This document shows positions 6,842 through 15,849 of a DNA stretch of 20,387 nt, piece by piece. Each line of letters opens with the position of its first letter. Within the stretch, counting starts at the first letter, position 1. The stretch is taken from assembly GCA_964626385.1 (NCBI GenBank), contig CAZVEO010000046.1, positions 1-20,387 of the forward strand, written 5' to 3'. The position numbers were made by a program, and so were the translations under genes. This DNA is from Scybalousia_A sp964626385 (GTDB taxonomy: Bacteria > Bacteroidota > Bacteroidia > Bacteroidales > P3). A model generated the notes under the pieces. The model ran no database searches, was not told the origin of the DNA, and was given only the letters and a program-made list of their open reading frames with translations.

Positions 6842-8215
6842 ATGGCAGGGCAAGAAAATAGTATGAATGACACATTGAGGAAAGTGGTTATTTTATTGAA
6901 GAAATACTTCAATATTAGAACAGATAGAGAGGAAGAATCGGATATAATATCAGAGATAACCAAAGGAGTGGATTTTAAAGGTGCTAATCTTTGGATTTTG
7001 ATTTTTGCTATTTTTTTGGCTTCCTTAGGACTCAACGTCAATTCTACTGCTGTAATAATAGGAGCCATGCTTATTTCTCCCTTAATGGGACCTATTGTGG
7101 GTATGGGTTTGGCTGTTGGTATTAGAGATTTTTATCTTTTAAGACGTTCTTTCCGTAATTATTTGGTTGCTACAACAATAAGTGTTATAACAGCAACAAT
7201 ATATTTTCTTGTTTCTCCTTTTTCTCAAGCACAGAGTGAGTTATTGGCACGTACCTCGCCCACATTGTATGACGTATTGATAGCCTTGTTTGGTGGTGCG
7301 GCTGGTATCATGGCTCTATGTACAAAGGGCAAGGGCAATGTTATTCCCGGCGTTGCTATTGCTACAGCCTTAATGCCACCCTTGTGTACTGCGGGCTTTG
7401 GACTTGCTACTGGCAATATAGCCTATTTTCTCGGAGCGTTCTATTTGTTTTTTATAAATACTGTATTTATTGCTTTGGCTACTTTTTTGGGAGTAAGGTT
7501 ATTACACTTTAAACACAAACAAGTACTTAACCCTGAAAAACAAAAAAAAGTTACAAGATATATATTCTACATTGTTATAATCACCATGACACCTGCTGTT
7601 TTTATGACCTTAAATATATTAAGCAAGGGTATATTTAATAGCAACGTCAATAATTTTGTCAATAGAGAAATAAAACAGTCGGGTACTCAGATTATTAGTT
7701 ATGATGCCAACAAAATAGACTCCACTCTAAAAGTTGTGGCTGTGGGAAAAGAAATAGCAGATTCTTCTATTAATAAGGCTCAAAGTCGTATGCAATATTA
7801 CAAACTTCAAAACTATCGTTTGCAAATTATACAAGGCACAAGTTCCGATAATATTTCATTCTTAAAAGACGAGTTGTTGGCAAATAATAATTCCAATGTC
7901 AATTATACACAGTTGATAGCAGAAGATAAGGAGAATATAGCCAACTTGCAAAAACAATTATCTGACTATGTAAAATATGATACTTTGACCATAGAGTTGC
8001 AAGGAGAAATAAAAACATTGTTTCCAAAAATAAAATCTCTTGCTATTACTCAAGCAAAGCAAATAAATATAGAAACCAACAATTCAGAGAAGATAACCAT
8101 TGCTCTTATTTCATTGAAAAATAATCAAAGAATAAACAAAGAAGAGGAGAGGCATTTATCTGACTGGTTGCAAGCACGTACTAAAACTCAAAATATTAGA
8201 GTTGTTGTACAATAA
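6842..8215 (+). CDS. DUF389 integral membrane protein with long C-terminal extension
   Basis: 457 residues. Residues about 45-225 form the DUF389 membrane core, with NSTAVIIGAMLISPLMGPIVGMGLAVGIRD-type sequence (about 66-96), an AGIMALCTKGKGNVIPGVAIATALMPPLC stretch (about 154-182) and several hydrophobic helices. A further membrane helix (about 238-260) leads to a soluble C-terminal domain of about 195 residues, which contains a polar segment with coiled-coil character (about 305-390). The DUF389 family has no established function. This protein has the core plus an extracytoplasmic-like tail, whereas short members have only the core. It is the last gene of the cluster starting at 5420. An alternative ATG at 6863 would remove seven residues. 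Confidence 0.85.
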   Translation: MAGQENSMNDTLRKVVILLKKYFNIRTDREEESDIISEITKGVDFKGANLWILIFAIFLASLGLNVNSTAVIIGAMLISPLMGPIVGMGLAVGIRDFYLLRRSFRNYLVATTISVITATIYFLVSPFSQAQSELLARTSPTLYDVLIALFGGAAGIMALCTKGKGNVIPGVAIATALMPPLCTAGFGLATGNIAYFLGAFYLFFINTVFIALATFLGVRLLHFKHKQVLNPEKQKKVTRYIFYIVIITMTPAVFMTLNILSKGIFNSNVNNFVNREIKQSGTQIISYDANKIDSTLKVVAVGKEIADSSINKAQSRMQYYKLQNYRLQIIQGTSSDNISFLKDELLANNNSNVNYTQLIAEDKENIANLQKQLSDYVKYDTLTIELQGEIKTLFPKIKSLAITQAKQINIETNNSEKITIALISLKNNQRINKEEERHLSDWLQARTKTQNIRVVVQ

Positions 8216-8235
8216 ATTATTTTTGTATAAATTTG
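8205..8235 (+). promoter_or_regulatory. Promoter of the GWxTD-GT2 genes
   Basis: TTG at 8205-8207, inside the end of the DUF389 gene, is followed after 20 nt by TAAATTTG (8228-8235). The ATG at 8260 follows after 24 nt. The match to TTG-N19-21-TAnnTTTG is good, but the final C is missing. Confidence 0.5.
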
Positions 8236-8259
8236 TAAAAAAAAGAAAAATCTAAAGAT

Positions 8260-9801
8260 ATGAAAAAAATAGCATTAGTATTCTTATTGACAATATCCGC
8301 ATTAGTTGTTGGACAAAATGTAAATGTGGTTTATGATTTTCACACCTATTATTCTCAAGAGGGTAATTATGTTGAGGTATTAAATTCCATAGACGCCTCT
8401 TCTTTGAAGGCAAAACAAGTAGGCAACAAATGGGTAAAAAGCGCAGAACTTACAACCATAATCTGCAATACGCTTTTTCCTGATTCAGCCCTATATGTAG
8501 ACAAAAGAGTAATAAAATCGCCTGAGGTAGAAGATAGCAATATTATAGCAAACTCTTCTTTGTTGGATATGCAGCGCGTTGGTTTGGACAATGGAGAATA
8601 TGTAATTTATTTTGAATTAAAGGATAATGCCACTACCAATCAGCCAATGCTATATAGAGATATTATCAAAATTTCTTATCCGCAGGAAGCCATAAGTATA
8701 TCTGATATTCTTATTTTGGATACAGTAGTAAAGACACAAAAGCCAAATATCTATACAAGAAATAATCAAGATATGATACCTAACGTTTTTAATTCTCTGT
8801 CTTTGAATAAAAATACTCTCAATTTCTATGTGGAGATATACAATTCAGATAAGACCTTTGGCAAAGATACTTCTTTTGTGCTTATTAGTTATTTGGAAAA
8901 CATAGCAACAGGAAAAAGAGTAGAGAACTCCCAAATAATAAAGGCTGTCAAATCAGATAAAATATCTACCTATTTGGCTCAGATAGATGTTAGCAACCTA
9001 ATAGAAGGAAATTATTACCTAAATGTGGAGGCAAGAGATGGTAAAAACATACTGCACGAGTATAAACGTTTGGCTTTTTACAAACAAAGCAATATCAAAC
9101 CAGATATACAAAATATGGAAATACCTTCTGATGCTTTTGTTAACTTTATAGCGGATAGTTTGTTGGAGGAAAACCTTGCTTGTCTTATGCCTATAGCCTC
9201 AAGTGGCGAACAATATGCCATAAGACAATTGTTGAAATCCTCCACAGAGGCTCAAAAAAGGTATATGATTTATGAATTTTATAAACAATTGGACGGCAAT
9301 CATCCCGAGAATGTTTGGAGAGAATATATAAGTGCTGTAGCTTATGTCAATAAACATTACGGCACACAAATAAAAAAAGGTTACGAAACCGATATGGGTA
9401 GGGTATATCTTTTGTATGGAGCACCGGATAATGTAGTGGACGAAAAATTTGGTGCTTCTTCTGGTTTGCAATCCAATGACCCTTATATGGCAAGAGCCAA
9501 TTCTCCTTATAATGCATACGTAGAAAGGTCAGATAACCCTTACAGAAGTGTGGTTGATGGTTTTGGTGTAAATTATTATCCTTATCAAATATGGGTTTAC
9601 AATTCTACTCCTTACGGAGAAAGCAATAGAAAATTTATTTTCTATGCAAAACAAGACAATTTGGTAGAGTACTTCCTACTACATTCCAACGCTAAGGGTG
9701 AAAATCAAGATATGTTTTGGGAAAATACTTTGTCACGCGGAGGTTTAGAACCGGGTATAGAAGGAAAAGCGGGCAGACAATTTAGAGTAGGGCATGAATA
9801 A
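8260..9801 (+). CDS. GWxTD domain-containing exported protein
   Basis: 513 residues with a signal peptide (MKKIALVFLLTISALVVGQ). The middle (about 25-280) is beta-rich, with no recognised motif. The C-terminal third matches the GWxTD domain: VWREYISAVAYVNKHYG, then GYETD (374-378, the signature with Tyr for Trp), MGRVYLLYGAPDNVVDEK and YPYQIWVYNS. Family members are exported proteins of Bacteroidota and related phyla with no proven function. The last 8 nt overlap the start of the glycosyltransferase gene (ATGAATAA), so the two are likely translationally coupled. No lipobox Cys is seen; cleavage probably occurs after VGQ or nearby. Confidence 0.9.
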   Translation: MKKIALVFLLTISALVVGQNVNVVYDFHTYYSQEGNYVEVLNSIDASSLKAKQVGNKWVKSAELTTIICNTLFPDSALYVDKRVIKSPEVEDSNIIANSSLLDMQRVGLDNGEYVIYFELKDNATTNQPMLYRDIIKISYPQEAISISDILILDTVVKTQKPNIYTRNNQDMIPNVFNSLSLNKNTLNFYVEIYNSDKTFGKDTSFVLISYLENIATGKRVENSQIIKAVKSDKISTYLAQIDVSNLIEGNYYLNVEARDGKNILHEYKRLAFYKQSNIKPDIQNMEIPSDAFVNFIADSLLEENLACLMPIASSGEQYAIRQLLKSSTEAQKRYMIYEFYKQLDGNHPENVWREYISAVAYVNKHYGTQIKKGYETDMGRVYLLYGAPDNVVDEKFGASSGLQSNDPYMARANSPYNAYVERSDNPYRSVVDGFGVNYYPYQIWVYNSTPYGESNRKFIFYAKQDNLVEYFLLHSNAKGENQDMFWENTLSRGGLEPGIEGKAGRQFRVGHE

Positions 9802-10810
9802 AAAAGTTGCTGTCGTTATACTCAATTGGAATGGAAGAAAAAAGGGCTTGTTGGAGAAATATCTACCGAGTGTTGTAGAATATTCTCCAATAGGCTCTGT
9901 TTTTGTGGCAGATAATGGGTCAGAGGATGATTCTATTGCTTTTGTAGAAGATAATTTTCCAAGTGTAAAAATTATTTCTTTGGACAAGAATTACGGTTTT
10001 ACGGGGGGGTATAATAGGTCTTTGCAAGAGTTGGAGGAGGAGTATTTTGTTTTGCTTAATGATGATGTGAAAGTTACTCCCAATTGGATAGAGCCCATAA
10101 TAGAACAAATGGCAAAAGACGAAACCATAGCCATAGCACAACCCAAACTTCTTTCCTTTAGAGATAAAACCTCTTTTGAGTATGCAGGAGCGGCAGGTGG
10201 TTATTTGGATTACTTGGGATACCCTTTTTGTGCAGGGAGAGTTTTTGATAATTTGGAAAAAGACAAAGGACAGTACAACGATGAAAGAGAAATTTTTTGG
10301 GCAAGCGGAGCGGCTATGTTTGTCAAAAGTAAAGTGTTTAAACAATTGCAAGGCTTGGATGAGGATTTTTTTGCACATATGGAAGAAATTGACTTTTGTT
10401 GGAGAGCCAAAAATCAGGGTTATAAAGTAATGTATTACCCTCAAAGCACAGTATATCATTATGGAGCAGCAACGCTTAACACTTCTTCTCCACAAAAAAC
10501 CTATCTCAATTTTAGAAACAACCTATTCCTTCTATGTAAAAATTTGCCTGACAATAAGATAAAAACTATAATGAGAAAGCGATTTTTACTTGATATGTTG
10601 GCAGGAGTGTTCTTTTTGTTACAGGGTAAAACCTTAGATTGCAAAGCGGTTTTTAAGGCAAGACAAAGTTATAGAAAACAAAAACAATACTTTCTTTCAA
10701 AACGTCCTACTAAAATAGACGCTTACCCATCAATGACTTTAAAAAAGAGTATTATTATAGAATCAAAACTTTTTCACAAAAAAACATTCTCACAAATTAT
10801 AAAAAACTAA
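9794..10810 (+). CDS. GT2 family glycosyltransferase (rhamnosyltransferase-like)
   Basis: 338 residues with a GT-A fold. Motifs in order: VVILNWNG (7-14), VADNGSEDDS (38-47), NYGFTGGYNRSL (66-77, nucleotide-sugar region), LNDDV (88-92, the DxD-type metal site), SGAAMFVKSKVF (171-182) and MEEIDFCWRAKNQGY (196-210, acceptor/catalytic ED-type motif). This pattern matches the rhamnosyl- and WcaA/WbbL-like GT2 group that transfers sugars from nucleotide donors to surface polysaccharides. Sugar and acceptor are not determinable. The start overlaps the GWxTD gene end by 8 nt. A G7 run at 10003-10009 encodes TGG and is in frame. The C-terminal tail is basic and has no clear membrane span. Confidence 0.9.
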   Translation: MNKKVAVVILNWNGRKKGLLEKYLPSVVEYSPIGSVFVADNGSEDDSIAFVEDNFPSVKIISLDKNYGFTGGYNRSLQELEEEYFVLLNDDVKVTPNWIEPIIEQMAKDETIAIAQPKLLSFRDKTSFEYAGAAGGYLDYLGYPFCAGRVFDNLEKDKGQYNDEREIFWASGAAMFVKSKVFKQLQGLDEDFFAHMEEIDFCWRAKNQGYKVMYYPQSTVYHYGAATLNTSSPQKTYLNFRNNLFLLCKNLPDNKIKTIMRKRFLLDMLAGVFFLLQGKTLDCKAVFKARQSYRKQKQYFLSKRPTKIDAYPSMTLKKSIIIESKLFHKKTFSQIIKN

Positions 10811-10815
10811 AAAAA

Positions 10816-12921
10816 ATGAATTTCAATGATATAGAACAGCATAATGAAAAGTTGCGACCCTACCAAGTAAAAATGAAACAAAGAATTTTTGATGCTTGGC
10901 AGTCTGGTCTAAAGTCTATTATGATGCAGATGCCAACAGGCACAGGTAAAACTATGTTGTTCGTATCAATAATTAAAGATATCTGGGACTATTATTTTGA
11001 GAAAAAAAGACAACTGAAAAGATTTATAATACTCGTTCATAGAAAAGAATTGGTAGAGCAAGTGCAACGTGCGTTGTATTTCAAATATCAATTAGCGCAC
11101 GGAACCATTGGCGGAGGCTATAATGAGGATAGAATGTTTCATATACAGGTTGCAATGGTACATACTCTTGCAAGAGATAAGCGTTTGAAAGATTGGAGCG
11201 ATAATCAAGTTGATTTCATAATTTGCGATGAAGCACATCATTTTCTTGCGAATGATTATGTAAAAATAAGAAAAACTTTTCCTAATGCTTATTTACTCGG
11301 TGTTACAGCAACTCCATACAGATTAAATAATCAACCTTTTACAGATTTTTTTGATATTCTTTTAAGGTCAAAATCAATAAATGATTTCATAAAAGATGGG
11401 TGGTTAAGTGAATACGAATATTATTCTATAGAAGCGACATCTTCTTTACAATTGGAAATAGATAATTTAAGAGTATTAAACACTGGTGATTATTCAGAAA
11501 ATGCAATGTCAAAAGCCTTAGACAATAAAAGAATAAGGGCAGGTGTTGTAAAAACTTGGCTTAAGTATGCAAAAGGTAAAAAAACAATTGTATATACTGT
11601 AAACCAAGAACATAATAAACATTTATGTAAAGAATTTGAAGAGCAGGGATTTAGGAGTATCGCTATTGATAGTCAAACTCCAAAAGAAGAACGAGAGTGT
11701 TATGTCGAGAAATTTAGACAGGGTGAAATAACGATTATTTGTAATGTAAATATATTTAGTGAAGGTTTTGATTGTCCAGATGTAGAGTGTATTCAGTTGG
11801 CAAGACCTACAAAATCTTTATCTATGTATTTGCAACAGGTTGGTAGAGGTTTTAGAATTGCAAAAAATAAAGAAAAAACTATTTTTCTGGATAATGTTGG
11901 TTTATACAATAGATTTGGCTTGCCTTCTGCAAATCGTAAATGGCAAATGCATTTTGAAGGAAAAGAGGATTGGGATAAAATAGAAAACGACTATCCAGAA
12001 AATGTATGTCGTGTGCGAACATTAGAAATGGAGGAAGAAGCGGATGATGAGATATATAAAATATATTCAAATGTTGATTTGGAAAAGGATACAATGACTT
12101 TACATAGTATATCTGAGAAATTAGGAGTGGAGTTTAATAAAATATTAGATTTTTTTAAAGAAGAAATAGAAGGTGTAAATCCCAATACTATTTTAACAAA
12201 ACAGCAATATGATAAATTATTAAAATATATAAAAAATATGGAAAATAACACTAATACAGATGGTTTTATAAGTATATTTGATATTTCGGATACAGAGGCA
12301 GAGGGAAAGACAAATTTTTATTGTAAAGTAAAAAATTATAAGACTAACGAGTGGGAAATAGTTTTTTATAAACGTTTTATTGATTGTTATATAGATGTTA
12401 TAAATAGGGTTTATTGTGATTACTTTCTTAATAAAACTACTAATGAGTTTATTATAGAGAACGTAAGAAACTATTTACAGATAAATACTTCAAACATTAG
12501 GAGCCGGGGACTGTTATCTAATAAAGAAAAAATTGAAAAGTGTGTTTCCAATATTTTTAAAATACGAAGATTAAAATATTTGCTTACAGTTGTTGATGAA
12601 AATATGTTTTTTGATTTTTCTAATACTGACTATATTGATGCTGTGCAGTTTGTTAAAAACAAAGATATAGACGAGAAAGGAAATGTGATAAAAATACAGA
12701 ATGTGCTCTATGATATAGACAATATGGATGAAAAAGAAGTTATTGAACTGATGCTTATACTACACGATAAAGTTAGTATAAAATTTTTTGACGAACGAAA
12801 AGCAGAAAGAAGATTGAAAGAAATAGAGGAGGAAAAAGAACTGCAAGAGATAAAATTAAAAATAGAAAACTCGGGGCTAAGTAAAGACCAAATTCTCAAA
12901 TATTTAGAACATAATGCTTGA
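10816..12921 (+). CDS. SF2 DEAH-box helicase with unknown C-terminal region
   Basis: 701 residues. The N-terminal half is a superfamily 2 helicase of the SSL2/RAD25-like type found in restriction-like and repair ATPases: LRPYQ (13-17), motif I MPTGTGKT (39-46), motif II DEAH (138-141), motif III TAT (164-166), a second RecA-like domain with IVYTVNQEHN and FSEGFDCPDV, and motif VI QQVGRGFR (340-347). Residues about 370-701 match nothing I recognise; they are lysine-, glutamate- and asparagine-rich and end in a short helical segment, SKDQILKYLEHNA. The gene starts 5 nt after the GT2 stop but has no related neighbour. Its DNA looks more AT-rich than that of its neighbours, especially the 3' half, which suggests transfer. 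It could be an orphan defence or repair helicase; no nuclease or methylase gene lies beside it. Confidence 0.85.
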   Translation: MNFNDIEQHNEKLRPYQVKMKQRIFDAWQSGLKSIMMQMPTGTGKTMLFVSIIKDIWDYYFEKKRQLKRFIILVHRKELVEQVQRALYFKYQLAHGTIGGGYNEDRMFHIQVAMVHTLARDKRLKDWSDNQVDFIICDEAHHFLANDYVKIRKTFPNAYLLGVTATPYRLNNQPFTDFFDILLRSKSINDFIKDGWLSEYEYYSIEATSSLQLEIDNLRVLNTGDYSENAMSKALDNKRIRAGVVKTWLKYAKGKKTIVYTVNQEHNKHLCKEFEEQGFRSIAIDSQTPKEERECYVEKFRQGEITIICNVNIFSEGFDCPDVECIQLARPTKSLSMYLQQVGRGFRIAKNKEKTIFLDNVGLYNRFGLPSANRKWQMHFEGKEDWDKIENDYPENVCRVRTLEMEEEADDEIYKIYSNVDLEKDTMTLHSISEKLGVEFNKILDFFKEEIEGVNPNTILTKQQYDKLLKYIKNMENNTNTDGFISIFDISDTEAEGKTNFYCKVKNYKTNEWEIVFYKRFIDCYIDVINRVYCDYFLNKTTNEFIIENVRNYLQINTSNIRSRGLLSNKEKIEKCVSNIFKIRRLKYLLTVVDENMFFDFSNTDYIDAVQFVKNKDIDEKGNVIKIQNVLYDIDNMDEKEVIELMLILHDKVSIKFFDERKAERRLKEIEEEKELQEIKLKIENSGLSKDQILKYLEHNA

Positions 12922-13293
12922 AATAATAAACAAATTGATAGAGAATTTATAAACTAAGGATAAGTTACTCTGTAGTAGTATAGGTTATAAAAGGATGTGA
13001 AAGGTGCAAAATTGTTATAAAATCATTCAAAACTTATAAAAATAAAGCTGTTGTAATTATTGTTATTTCAATTATTTTGTGTAATTTTGCAAAAAAGAGA
13101 AGTGGGCTTAGAGTAAGTAAATTTAAGAGCAAAAAGAAAGTGGAGAATCAAAAAAAGTAGATAATTGAGAAGTAATATAAAAGCAGAGGACAATAGATAA
13201 TTTTAGTTTTTTAGAAAAGAGGATGATTTATGCTACTTTGTTATTTTTCCTAACGCTTACATAATATTGATATTTGACTAAACAACCGTATAA
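12922..13293 (+). other. Intergenic region holding the gyrA promoter and a leader of about 200 nt
   Basis: 372 nt without a convincing gene. No clear terminator hairpin follows the helicase. A promoter ends at 13089, so the gyrA mRNA would have a leader of about 195-200 nt, long for this genome. The leader is purine-rich (many GAGAA and AAAG blocks). It contains a 13-codon ORF starting at ATG 13223 (hydrophobic, ends TAA) with no other support. I see no known riboswitch. Confidence 0.5.
13060..13089 (+). promoter_or_regulatory. gyrA promoter
   Basis: TTG at 13060-13062, 19 nt, then TAATTTTG at 13082-13089 followed by C. This is a full match to the Bacteroidota consensus, about 204 nt upstream of the gyrA ATG. 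Its placement implies a long 5' UTR. Confidence 0.65.
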
Positions 13294-15810
13294 ATGGACG
13301 AACAGAATTCTAAAATACAACGTGTGGATATAGGCAAGCAAGTCAAACAAGCGTTTATAGACTATGCTATGAGCGTTATTGTTGCCCGTGCTTTGCCAGA
13401 TGCAAGAGATGGAATGAAGCCCGTACATCGTAGAATAGTTTTTGCTATGGATGATATGGGTATGTACTATAATACCAAACATAAAAAATCAGCTCGTATT
13501 GTGGGAGAGGTTCTTGGTAAGTACCACCCACACGGAGATTCCTCTGTTTATGGAGCAATGGTTAGAATGGCTCAGCCTTGGGCTTTGCGTTACCCTTTGG
13601 TTGATGGACAAGGAAACTTTGGTAGTATAGACCTTGACCCCGCTGCTGCTATGCGTTACACAGAGGCACGTATGTCAAAAATAGCCTCTGAATTATTGGC
13701 AGATATAGATAAGGATACTGTAGATTTTCAAAATAATTTTGATGATTCTTTAAGTGAGCCAACCGTTTTACCTACTAAAATACCTACACTTTTGGTCAAT
13801 GGTTCAAATGGTATAGCCGTAGGTATGGCAACCAATATGGCTCCTCACAATCTTTCTGAAGCAATAGATGCTATTGTTGCTTATATAGACAATAAGGATA
13901 TTACCATAGACGAGTTGATGCAATATATCAAGGCTCCAGATTTTCCAACGGGTGGCATCATCTATGGTTATGAGGGTGTAAAAAAAGCTTACAATACAGG
14001 ACGTGGTCAGGTGGTTATTAGAGGTCATGCTAATATAGAAACAAGTAAAAACGGCGACCACGAACAAATAATAGTTACTTCTATTCCTTACGAGGTTTGC
14101 AAATCGGATATGATAAAACATCAAGCTGAGCTTGTAAATGATAAGAAAATAGAGGGTATTTCTCAAATAAAAGACGAAAGTAACAAAGACGGAATACGTA
14201 TAGTTTATAAATTGAAAAGAGATGCAATTTCTCGTGTAGTACTTAATAAACTTTACCAATATTCCGAGTTGCAGTCCTCTTTTTCTATCAACAATATTGC
14301 TTTGGTCAATGGAAGACCAAAACTTTTGAATCTTAGGGATATTATATCGGTTTTTGTTGATCATAGAAAAGAAGTAACCGAAAGACGTACTCGTTACGAA
14401 CTTCGCAAGGCAGAGGAAAGAATGCATATTGTACAGGGCTTGTTAAAGGCTTTGGATATTATTGATGAGTTAATTGCCTTAATACGCTCTTCTCAAACTA
14501 TACAGATGGCAAAGGAAAGAATGATGGAAAAATGGGACTTTTCCGATTTGCAAGCCTCTGCTATAGTTGCTATGCGTTTGGGACAATTGACGGGTTTGGA
14601 AAGAGAGAAATTGCAAAAGGAGTTTGATGACTTGACCGCTATCGTTAATCGTTGCAAAGAAATACTTGGTGATATCAATGTTTTGATGCAAGTGGTTAAA
14701 GAAGAATTGTTGCAGATAAAAGAGAAGTATGGAGATAAACGTAGGAGCGAAATAGAGTTTAATTCCAAAGACTTTAAAATAGAGGATATGATACCTAATG
14801 AGAAGGTGGTTATCACTATTTCTCATGTCGGGTATATAAAACGTACTCCTTTAAGTGAATACAAAACTCAAAATCGCGGAGGCAAAGGTTCCAAAGGTTC
14901 GGCAACAAGAGAGGAAGACTTTATAGAACACGTATATATTGCTTCAATGCACGATTATATGCTTTTGTTTACAAATAAAGGACGTTTGCATTGGATAAGA
15001 GTTTACGATATACCTGAGGGTACAAAGACAAGCAAGGGAAGAGCAATTCAAAACATCTTGCAAATGGAAGAAGGAGAGGTTGTTAAAGCCTTTATAAATA
15101 CAGAAGACCTTAAAAATGAAGAGTACGTCAAGTCCAAATACGTTATACTTTGTACCAAGAAAGGTATAATAAAGAAAACCTCTTTGGAAGCCTATTCTAA
15201 CCCAAGAAGCAAAGGTATTATAGCCTTGACCATTAGGGAGGATGATGAATTATTAGAGGCTCGTTTGACCAATGGCAAAGATGAGGTAATGATGGCTGTA
15301 AAGAGTGGTCGTTGCATACGTTTTAACGAACAAAATGTAAGACCAATGGGAAGAAGTGCCAGTGGAGTAAAGGCTATAAGTTTGGACACTGATAAGGATG
15401 AGGTTGTTGGTATGGTATGTGTTGAGGATATGAGCAGGAACATTATGGTTGTGTCCGAAAACGGGTATGGTAAACGTAGTGAAATAGAGGAATATAGAAT
15501 AACTAACAGAGGCGGTAAAGGAGTAAAAACTATCAATATAACCGAAAAAACAGGTAGTCTTATAGCCATAAAAGATGTTACTGACGAGGATGACCTTATG
15601 ATAATGAATAGATCTGGGCTTACTATTCGTTTGGCAGTCAATACCCTTAGAGTTATGGGTAGGGCAACGCAGGGAGTTAAACTTATTAATTTGAAGAAAA
15701 ACGATGTTATTGCTGCAGTTACTCGGGTGCAACACGAGGAGGAAGAAGTAGAAAATGGCACAGAAATTGAGGACAATAACAACGCAGACACACAGAACCA
15801 AGAGAATTAA
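13294..15810 (+). CDS. gyrA: DNA gyrase subunit A
   Basis: 838 residues, normal length. GyrA breaks and rejoins DNA in the A2B2 gyrase that introduces negative supercoils. Visible: QAFIDYAMSVIVARALPDARDGMKPVHRR at the N-terminus, the quinolone region HPHGDSSVYGAMVRMAQ, the catalytic Tyr in AAAMRYTEARM, and the C-terminal beta-pinwheel with a GyrA-box-like QNRGGKGSKG (near 528) and a later NRGGKG (near 739). The box has Asn where Arg or Lys is usual. In the quinolone region the position of E. coli Ser83 is Ser and of Asp87 is Gly. The QNRGGKG box favours GyrA over ParC. The C-terminus is acidic. A TPR gene follows 39 nt downstream. Confidence 0.95.
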   Translation: MDEQNSKIQRVDIGKQVKQAFIDYAMSVIVARALPDARDGMKPVHRRIVFAMDDMGMYYNTKHKKSARIVGEVLGKYHPHGDSSVYGAMVRMAQPWALRYPLVDGQGNFGSIDLDPAAAMRYTEARMSKIASELLADIDKDTVDFQNNFDDSLSEPTVLPTKIPTLLVNGSNGIAVGMATNMAPHNLSEAIDAIVAYIDNKDITIDELMQYIKAPDFPTGGIIYGYEGVKKAYNTGRGQVVIRGHANIETSKNGDHEQIIVTSIPYEVCKSDMIKHQAELVNDKKIEGISQIKDESNKDGIRIVYKLKRDAISRVVLNKLYQYSELQSSFSINNIALVNGRPKLLNLRDIISVFVDHRKEVTERRTRYELRKAEERMHIVQGLLKALDIIDELIALIRSSQTIQMAKERMMEKWDFSDLQASAIVAMRLGQLTGLEREKLQKEFDDLTAIVNRCKEILGDINVLMQVVKEELLQIKEKYGDKRRSEIEFNSKDFKIEDMIPNEKVVITISHVGYIKRTPLSEYKTQNRGGKGSKGSATREEDFIEHVYIASMHDYMLLFTNKGRLHWIRVYDIPEGTKTSKGRAIQNILQMEEGEVVKAFINTEDLKNEEYVKSKYVILCTKKGIIKKTSLEAYSNPRSKGIIALTIREDDELLEARLTNGKDEVMMAVKSGRCIRFNEQNVRPMGRSASGVKAISLDTDKDEVVGMVCVEDMSRNIMVVSENGYGKRSEIEEYRITNRGGKGVKTINITEKTGSLIAIKDVTDEDDLMIMNRSGLTIRLAVNTLRVMGRATQGVKLINLKKNDVIAAVTRVQHEEEEVENGTEIEDNNNADTQNQEN

Positions 15811-15849
15811 AAAGAGAGAAATAATTAACGAATAAAAATTTTATAGACA

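Noticed and set aside
10003..10009. G7 run in the glycosyltransferase gene as a second phase-variation tract
   Set aside because: It encodes the conserved TGG of NYGFTGGYN and the gene is intact in frame; the run is shorter and explained by the codons, though slippage cannot be excluded.
13223..13267. 13-codon ORF in the gyrA leader as a leader peptide
   Set aside because: No attenuator hairpin or regulatory codon cluster is visible; short ORFs are frequent by chance in this AT-rich DNA.
13804..14427. Minus-strand open frame of 207 codons inside gyrA
   Set aside because: It is the shadow of gyrA, with low-complexity translation and no promoter or start context.
15192..15791. Minus-strand open frame of 199 codons at the gyrA 3' end
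   Set aside because: Ser/Leu-rich antisense shadow of the gyrA beta-pinwheel, overlapped by another antisense frame; no family match.
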